From Antedon bifida (Eukaryota; Echinodermata; Crinoidea; Comatulida; Antedonidae), in assembly GCA_963402885.1 (NCBI GenBank), contig OY727100.1:2480001-2544000 (forward strand): a stretch of DNA of 64,000 nucleotides, read 5' to 3'. The position numbers were made by a program, and so were the translations under genes. The notes beneath the pieces are model-generated. The model did no database searches. It saw only the letters and a program-made list of their open reading frames with translations, and had not been told where the DNA came from. Below are positions 60,601 to 64,000 of the stretch, piece by piece (position 1 is the first letter of the stretch; each line of letters opens with the position of its first letter).

Positions 60601-63367
60601 TATCCATGGGGCGTAGCAGAAGGTAGGAAAATGATGAAGTAATACCCCTTTTACACCGCTGAGCTTATAACAAACCCGGTTCGTGTCCGGATAAATTTCC
60701 ATTTCACACCTGATTCATTAACCCGGGAATGACACGGGTTTCGTGTATTTACACTGCAAAATACCAACCCGTGTAAATGTTCTAGATCATTCGAAATATT
60801 GCCCTCTCACGCACGAAGAGAGACCCTAGTAACGGTCTGCTCATTATACCTCCTACAATTTTGTATTATGGCAATACACACAAAAATTGAGTCTACTCGC
60901 GAAGAATAATATCTTGAAATAAAAATGAATAATAAATAACCATAAGTTTTATTTAATAAATAAGCAAATAAACAAAATCAATCTTATCTTAATTCTATGT
61001 AAATTAAATACTATAGTGAGCGAGGATAGTAAACAAACGGGTAAAGATACGCTGAGCGTTTTACACCGCAAACACGGGTTCATCCCGGGTGCGTCCCGGG
61101 TTGACTTGACGCTGAATACATTCCGCATTTACCCGGGTGGTTCAGCGACCCGGGTAACTTTTTATGTCGTTTACACCGCCTACATTTCCGCATTTTTGCG
61201 TCCCGGGTACGACTCGGGTTATACAATTCCGGATCAACTCCGCATTTTTACTGCCGGTGTAAAAGGGGTATTATACAATCAGTGTCATGGTTGTAGTTAA
61301 TATCACAATAGAGAATTAGTTTCATAATATATTTACTATACCAATTCCAAATTAAAAAACAAAACAAAATCAAAAAGATGTGATGTGCCCATATATGGAC
61401 ATGATGATGTCATATCACTACCATATTTAAGCATATCAATACCATATTTGGGCACATCACACTTTTTTTTGTCAAACTAGTTTGATAGTGTAGACAGAGC
61501 TTAATATACAGGATTTGAACCCATGATATTAACAGGCAAGCATCGATATACCAAGGTGCTCAAATATAATGCAAGAAAAATGTGAACACTACCATGTAAA
61601 TTTTACATTTAAGCTCTGTGTAATCATTTAATATTTAGACGTTTTTTTACAAGAAATTTATTACTTGCATGTCAAAAACTTAATTTGTAATATTTTTTTA
61701 TCATTTTCAGTTGAAAATTTAGAACACTGTGACTTCATTACACTTCGAAATATGCTCATCAGAACACACATGCAAGACCTGAAAGACGTGACGAATAACG
61801 TTCATTACGAAAACTACAGGTGTCGCAAACTTACCGCTATCACCGCGGGTGAAGGCCGCAAAGTGTCGTCAAAGTAAGAGTCAAATGCTATATTTTTAAT
61901 ACATAGTTTTTTTCATCTGTAATTTGTATTTGATAAATGATTTTGTATAGAGTTTTATAATTATTTTTATACATAGTATAGTTCATAGGTGCTCATAGTG
62001 CTCAGAGGAAAAGGGGATTTTAGGGAGGAAACGGATGTTTTTAAATAAAAATTAAATTTATAAATGAATGTTTAATTTCAGGGTAGCAAGCAAGAATCCC
62101 TTATCACAGTTCCAAGATGAAAAGAAGGAACATGATCTGAAAATGAAGAAAATGGAAGCAGAGATGGAACAAGTATTTGAGATGAAAGTAATGGAAAAGA
62201 AAAAGAAATTAAAAGATTCAGAAGCAGATGTAAGTGTATTATATCTGAGGACTTGCCCAAAATGTGTGAACTTGCTTGGTGGGCTAGTAATAAAACATAT
62301 CTAAATCAAATGGTGATGTCTGTGTATTCTATCCGAGTGCTTGCCCTAAATGTGTGTCTTCAGTTAACTTGCCCGATGGGCTAGTGATTTTTACAATTTT
62401 TTATTTCATCCGCATCCAACAGCGAGTAACTTCTCAATTACAGGATGGATAAACTATTTAATAATTTAATTAAATAAATCTAATTTTTTTATTCTATCTG
62501 AAGGCTTGTCCAAAATGTGCAGTCTGGAGTGATGGGATGGATAAACTATTTAATAAATTTAATTAAATAAATCAAATGATGATAGCTAATTTTTAATTAA
62601 CTTTTGTTTTTTAGTTGAGACGACGAGATGAACAAATGAGGAAGAGTTTAGAGCAACAACAACGAGAATTAGAAGAAAAGAGAAAACAGTTTGAGAAAGA
62701 CAAGGCTGTATTTGACGAGTCAGTCCGTCTGTCGGGATCGAGGATGCTTAACAATAAGTAAGTTTTTAAATATTAATATGATACAACATCATTGTCGTCA
62801 TTATCTTCATAATTTTCCCCATAACCACTAAAACAAAGCTTTCTCATCATCATCATCAAAAATGTGATGTGACCATATATGGACATGATGATGTCATATC
62901 ACTACTATATTTGGGCATATTACTACCAAATTTGGGCACATCACACTTTTGTTGTCAAACTAGTTTGATAGTGTAGACAGAGCTTTACTGCTCAGTTCCC
63001 ACTTGGAGGCAATGCAAGGATGTAACTAAACCGCAAGTAATTCGACCAATCACAATGTGATGGATCACCCAAACCGTTTGTGATTGGTCATCCCACTTGC
63101 GTAACGCTTACTTTCTTGCGTTGCGATTACGTTTTGCATTGCGCTTAATCCTTGTGTTAAGTCCAAGTGTAAACCACACTAAAGAAAATGTCATTATCAT
63201 CATTATACAATAATAGAAAATAAAAAACAAAGCCATTTACGTAATTAAGGAATATGTACAGGATTAAAGATACAAAATAATAAAAATGAACTATAATTTT
63301 CTTTGTTATTTTTAACAGGAGTATGGGTGATAAGAAATCTAAGGACAAAAAGAAGACTTTATTTTAA
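33653..63367 (+). CDS. SEPTIN7: Septin-7
   Basis: Coding exons: 33653-33712, 34454-34559, 45757-45863, 54373-54473, 55017-55151, 55474-55591, 56983-57078, (57781-57831 candidate cassette), 60526-60622, 61711-61873, 62082-62229, 62615-62757, 63319-63367. All have GT-AG borders and join in frame to 457 residues, or 440 without the cassette; human SEPTIN7 is about 437. Seen: [20 protein letters not shown] before the GTPase, P-loop GESGLGKST (56-64), DTPGFGD (112-118), AKAD (193-196), the septin-unique element around [18 protein letters not shown] and [19 protein letters not shown], then a charged coiled coil in the last exons. Septin-7 is the end/central subunit of hetero-oligomeric septin filaments (cytokinesis, cell cortex, cilium base). 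Introns 2 and 3 are 11.2 and 8.5 kb. The first 20 residues are non-conserved, so the start is less certain. Confidence 0.95.
34650..34797. mobile_element. MITE family C, copy 1 (septin intron 2)
   Basis: AAACTTGGTTCCCACTAGGA and CTAGTGGGAACCAAGCTTTA are inverted; next to the ends ACGCAA/TTGCGT, and inside GACCAATCAC and GATTGGTC, so the whole element folds on itself. Three more copies are in the window (46114, 52935, 62988). Confidence 0.75.
36058..36278 (-). mobile_element. MITE family A, copy 11, with a nested foldback insertion
   Basis: TAAGCTCTGTCTACACTATC to ATAGTGTAGACAGATCTTTA. Interrupted in its left TIR by a 40-bp hairpin (36083-36122). Confidence 0.8.
36083..36122. repeat. Perfect 18-bp-arm palindrome inside a MITE
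   Basis: AGGGAGTTGTAAAATAAT, a 4-base AATA loop, then ATTATTTTACAACTCCCT. The insertion is bounded by ATCAAA on both sides (36074-36079 and 36124-36129). Confidence 0.85.
37443..37455 (+). promoter_or_regulatory. DR1 nuclear-receptor element AGGTCAAAGGTCA
   Basis: Perfect direct repeat of AGGTCA with one spacer base, with a third half-site (AAAGGTCA) about 30 bases on. It matches the known RXR/HNF4/COUP-TF DR1 consensus. In septin intron 2; function is inference. Confidence 0.35.
37703..37848 (-). mobile_element. MITE family A, copy 12
   Basis: Left end decayed (CTGTGTACACTATCAAAC), right end TTTGATAGTGTAGACAGACC then TTTA. It abuts copy 13. Confidence 0.75.
37847..38012 (-). mobile_element. 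MITE family A, copy 13
   Basis: TAAGCCTTGTCTGCACTATA to AGGTAGACAGAGCTTTA. Its left TA is the right TA of copy 12, so the two lie head-to-tail with a shared target dinucleotide. Confidence 0.8.
39594..39735 (+). mobile_element. MITE family A, copy 14
   Basis: TAAGCTCTGTCTACACTATC to TTTGATAGTGTAGACAGAGT plus TTA. Confidence 0.85.
40040..40590. repeat. Polypyrimidine minisatellite, ~18-bp CTCCTCCCCATTTTCTTT unit
   Basis: About thirty variants of CCCCTCCCCATTTTCTTT, almost pure pyrimidine on the + strand for 550 bases. The open frames in several registers on both strands are a by-product of the low complexity. Such tracts can form triplex DNA; that is general knowledge, not shown here. Confidence 0.9.
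40644..40663 (-). promoter_or_regulatory. Triple TGACCT half-site, 1-base spacing
   Basis: TGACCT at 40644, 40651 and 40658, separated by single bases: two overlapping DR1 elements for nuclear receptors of the RXR/HNF4/COUP-TF group. Septin intron 2, just after the polypyrimidine tract. Function inferred. Confidence 0.35.
41194..41406 (+). mobile_element. MITE family A, copy 15 (long form)
   Basis: TAAGCTGTCGGTCTACACTA to TGATAGTGTAGACGGAGCTT plus TA. Four internal ATATGCCCAAATATGGTAGT-type units make it the longest uninterrupted copy. Confidence 0.8.
42035..42110. repeat. 23-bp tandem repeat, four copies
   Basis: TTACTTACTGTGGACTTATT units at 23-base spacing, nearly identical, in septin intron 2. 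Confidence 0.9.
42455..42617 (-). mobile_element. MITE family A, copy 16
   Basis: TAAAGCTCTGTCTACACTAT to TTTGATAATGTAGACAGAGC plus TTA. Confidence 0.85.
42822..42966 (-). mobile_element. MITE family A, copy 17
   Basis: TAAATCTCTATCTACACTAT to TTTGATAGTATAGACAGAGC. Left TIR is deleted after the first 20 bases. Confidence 0.75.
43106..43408 (+). mobile_element. MITE family A, copy 18, with internal insertion
   Basis: TAAGGCTCTGTCCACACTAT to TTTGATAGTGTGAACAGAGC plus TTAA. About 130 bases of unrelated sequence (near 43180-43310, with an A-run and ATGCTCGACGCGATTATGAG) interrupt the interior. Confidence 0.75.
44398..44560 (+). mobile_element. MITE family A, copy 19
   Basis: TAAAGCTCTGTATACATTAT to TTTGATAGTGCAGACAGAGC plus TTTA. 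Confidence 0.85.
46114..46307. mobile_element. MITE family C, copy 2 (diverged)
   Basis: TTGAGTTTGGTTCTCACTAG at the left; interior ACACAAGAACTTAGACACAA repeats, GACCAATGAC and CATTGGTC, and a right half rich in TTGCGTTATGTTCTTGTGTT. Same plan as copy 1 with a decayed right end. Confidence 0.55.
48815..48990 (-). mobile_element. Retroelement tail family D, copy 1
   Basis: Shares CCAAAGGCAAA, GGATCTC, AATCAAAACG-like and AAAGTAAAACAGCCAGAAAG blocks with 59771-60075. On the complement the segment reads CTAATGAAGGGCTAGTGTTG then CCCGAAAGC, similar in layout to the hammerhead-like tails of Penelope-type retroelements, with a key G changed to A. The element class is a guess. Confidence 0.4.
49380..50490. 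repeat. 59-bp minisatellite, about eighteen copies
   Basis: Unit contains AGATCTGTTTAGTSTTAACA, GGGGTTAAACTAGTTTGTCC and AAACACCCTAACACTTTAC. Some units carry a ~6-bp longer variant (CTAACAGCCTAAACAGATCT). Copies in the middle are nearly identical, and edge copies are degraded, the usual pattern for an array kept homogeneous by recombination. Confidence 0.95.
51250..51414 (+). mobile_element. MITE family A, copy 20
   Basis: ATATCTGTCTACACTATTAT to AGTTTGATAGACAGAGCTTT; six bases (TAGTGT-type) are deleted from the right TIR. Confidence 0.8.
52935..53089. mobile_element. MITE family C, copy 3
   Basis: TAAAGCTTAGTTCGCACTAG at the left, GACCAATCATGAG inside, GTGCGTTGCGTC and GTGAACCTACTGTAGTTTA at the right; inverted plan as in copy 1. 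Confidence 0.65.
53487..53705. mobile_element. Inverted-repeat element, ~40-bp imperfect TIRs
   Basis: Left part TTGGAGCACAAAGGCCAATT then GAGTGGTAAC; right part GTTACCACTC then GAATTGGCGTTAAAACTTGT and TTTTGTGGAG. Interior GC-rich island CCCAACGCGGTGGGGACTGG. MITE-like, one copy here. Confidence 0.55.
53901..53949. repeat. Perfect 16-bp inverted repeat (hairpin)
   Basis: TTACTCGGAGCATGGA (53901-53916) and TCCATGCTCCGAGTAA (53934-53949) with a 17-base AT-rich loop. Septin intron 3. Confidence 0.85.
54494..54660 (+). mobile_element. tRNA-derived SINE-like element
   Basis: GCGGTCAAGTGGTCAGCACA resembles an A box and GACCTGGCTTTAATTTCC a degraded B box at tRNA spacing; then AGTCCAGTTTAAATGAGTAC, CTGGGTGAAAT and GGCGGCGTGG, a body common in invertebrate SINEs. 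Only 20 bases after the septin exon ending 54473. An open frame crossing it (54446-54688) is spurious. Confidence 0.5.
54690..55000. repeat. ~65-bp AT-rich tandem repeat, about five copies
   Basis: ATTATGCAAATGTTTTATGA, TTTATTNATAGTGATGATAT and ATTCATGATTTATTGATTA recur in order; each copy carries the octamer ATGCAAAT. It runs to within about 15 bases of the acceptor at 55017. Confidence 0.85.
55159..55171 (-). promoter_or_regulatory. DR1-like element TGACCTTTGACCC
   Basis: Complement GGGTCAAAGGTCA is a DR1 nuclear-receptor site; eight bases past the donor after 55151. Function inferred. Confidence 0.3.
55253..55399 (+). mobile_element. MITE family A, copy 21
   Basis: TAAGCTCTGTCTACACTATA to TTTGATAGTGTAGACAGAGC plus TTTG. 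Ends about 75 bases before the exon at 55474. Confidence 0.85.
56004..56187. mobile_element. Inverted-repeat element with AAAGGGTC ends
   Basis: AAAGGGTCTTTCACACCTTT then TCCGGTACGG at the left; CCGTGCCAGAACAGGTGTGA then ATGACCCTTT at the right. Interior pairs TTTCATTTTC with GAAACGAAAC. Markedly richer in CpG than the intron around it. The two open frames across it are not genes. Confidence 0.7.
56663..56826 (-). mobile_element. MITE family A, copy 22
   Basis: ATGCTCTGTCTACACTATCA to TTTGATAGTGTAGACAGAGC plus TTAA. Confidence 0.85.
57090..57240. repeat. CACCTGGTAAYGCCCC tandem repeat after a septin donor
   Basis: Seven or more 15-20-bp units CCCCACCTGGTAACGC start 12 bases after the donor at 57079. 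Each contains G|GTAA, a donor-like word. Confidence 0.8.
57781..57831 (+). CDS. SEPTIN7: Candidate 51-nt cassette exon of septin-7
   Basis: CTTCTTTTATCAG precedes and GTATAA follows; the 17 codons read [17 protein letters not shown] and are phase 0 at both ends, fitting between DNKVLK (exon ending 57078) and [10 protein letters not shown] (exon starting 60526). Human septin-7 has only a few residues (KIK) at this point, so inclusion would add a basic loop in the GTPase domain before the beta strand. A strong pyrimidine tract (TCTTTCTTTTACCTCCTACT) supports real use. No direct evidence of splicing. Confidence 0.5.
58290..58650. repeat. ~25-bp repeat GCCTCATGCATATTCATTGG
   Basis: About a dozen diverged copies of ATGCATATTCATTGGATGTA, with a decayed TTAATGAATATTTATGCC half. 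POU-type octamer-like words recur. Septin intron. Confidence 0.85.
58760..58972 (+). mobile_element. MITE family A, copy 23, rearranged
   Basis: TAAAACTCTGTCCACACTAT to TTTGAAAGTGTAAACAGAGC. An internal TGTCACATAGTTTGATAGTC near 58830 suggests recombination between two copies. Confidence 0.75.
59771..60075 (-). mobile_element. Retroelement tail family D, copies 2 and 3
   Basis: Two partial copies: TGTATTAAAATCCAAAGGCA with GGATCTC (about 59768-59830), and AAATCCAAAGGCAAAG with CGGTAAAGTAAAACAGCCAG (about 59950-60075). Related to 48815-48990. Confidence 0.45.
60640..61273. mobile_element. ~630-bp TIR element TAATACCCCTTTTACACC
   Basis: Left TAATACCCCTTTTACACCG is the exact inverted complement of right CGGTGTAAAAGGGGTATTA. 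GTTTTACACCGC and CCCGGGT/ACCCGGG words recur in the right half, indicating internal duplication. Begins 17 bases after the septin exon ending at 60622. No transposase seen. Confidence 0.8.
61371..61503 (-). mobile_element. MITE family A, copy 24 (left end missing)
   Basis: Starts within the interior (AAGATGTGATGTGCCCATAT) and ends TTTGATAGTGTAGACAGAGC plus TTA. Confidence 0.75.
62836..62987 (-). mobile_element. MITE family A, copy 25 (left end altered)
   Basis: Left TIR replaced by AAAGCTTTCTCATCATCATC; right end TTTGATAGTGTAGACAGAGC plus TTTA. Confidence 0.7.
62988..63175. mobile_element. MITE family C, copy 4
   Basis: CTCAGTTCCCACTTGGAGGC at the left, GACCAATCACAATGTGATGG and GTTTGTGATTGGTCATCC inside, TTGCGTTGCGATTACG in the right half. 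Abuts family-A copy 25. Confidence 0.65.
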
Positions 63368-64000
63368 GCCATCCTCATCTCTTGCAAAATGAATTTCCCT
63401 TCAAATATGGAACTGTGTACCTTTCTCCAACATTGTATATAATATTGAGTCAAATCCTGTATGTTTAGAGGATGAAAAGAAGATGCCATTGCGACCTCAG
63501 TGAGGAGCCACAGATTCTGAGCGGGAAGAGGAGTATATCTGGTCGTTGGACAGATACGCACATCATTTACGATTGTGCTATCACTTACGCTGTAGAGGCC
63601 AGCAATAGAAACTTTACACAACACCACGCGGAAGAAAACGAAGCAACCGGGCGTAAAAAATGTCTACGCAAGCTAACAAACAAATCTGTATTGTGATGGC
63701 TTGTCGTGGCTACCTCCACAACCTCCATTTCAGAATTTGGTGCAGTCTATCAAGTTATCACAACATGGACTTGTTTGTGAGCATGCACAGATGATCATAC
63801 TGCTTTGTTGGTTCATCATACAGTAGAACTCCTATTAAGGGGACACTTTCAGGACCAACAAAGTGTCCACTTAAGAAGGGAATTCTCTAAGGGATTCCTT
63901 AGACATAGGGATTTCCCCTGAATAAGGACTTCCCTGAATAGGGACTTCCCTGAGTAGGGATTTCCCCCGAATATGGGATTTCCCCCGAATATGGGATTTC
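63368..64000. other. Septin-7 3' flank
   Basis: 3' UTR without an AATAAA before the window ends. From about 63824 there is a dispersed-repeat start, AGTAGAACTCCTATTAAGGG with GGACACTTTC (cf. AGTAGAACTCCTATTAATTG at 41142), followed from about 63900 by ~18-20-bp units GGGATTTCCCCTGAATAAGG running off the edge. The 74-codon frame at 63472-63696 is not recognisable. Confidence 0.5.

Noticed and set aside
61016..61300. 94-codon + frame
   Set aside because: Lies inside the CCCGGGT-rich TIR element and spans its right end; not protein-like.

Overview
Eukaryotic (metazoan) genomic DNA: AT-rich, with four multi-exon or exon-bearing protein genes, all on the + strand, GT-AG introns, AATAAA signals and very dense small repeats. 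The proteins are ordinary animal cell-biology proteins with vertebrate-like homologues, and the repeat style (many TA-flanked MITEs, foldback elements, minisatellites) suggests a marine invertebrate, probably a deuterostome such as an echinoderm. That placement is inference. All homology calls are from memory of the families; no search was run.

Layout. 1-801: 3' part of an ERICH2-like gene. 1674-3203: a complete four-exon AIRIM (C1orf109)-like gene, 209 residues. 3204-13579: no gene, instead one MITE and an 8-kb tandem-repeat domain containing about three copies of a 1.72-kb unit (about 5028-10030) and then a different ~200-bp unit (about 10600-12080). 13580-32160: a WDR97/WDR87-family WD-repeat gene; 36 coding exons could be joined in a single open frame of 1622 codons plus stop, with seven consecutive phase-2 microexons near its 3' end. 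32161-33652: short intergenic/5'-UTR region with a probable septin promoter. 33653-63367: a septin-7 gene, 13 coding exons (457 residues with, 440 without, a 17-codon candidate cassette exon), stretched by introns of 11.2 and 8.5 kb. 63368-64000: its 3' flank.

Repeats. One TA-flanked MITE family (ends AAGCTCTGTCTACACTATCA) has about 25 copies here, in both orientations, almost all in introns. At least eight further inverted-repeat elements, a non-LTR retrotransposon C-terminal fragment, a tRNA-like SINE, a retroelement-tail family and several minisatellites occupy the introns. The four genes are not an operon. AIRIM (60S ribosome maturation) and septin-7 (cytoskeletal filament) are housekeeping; the WD-repeat protein is probably a motile-cilium protein.
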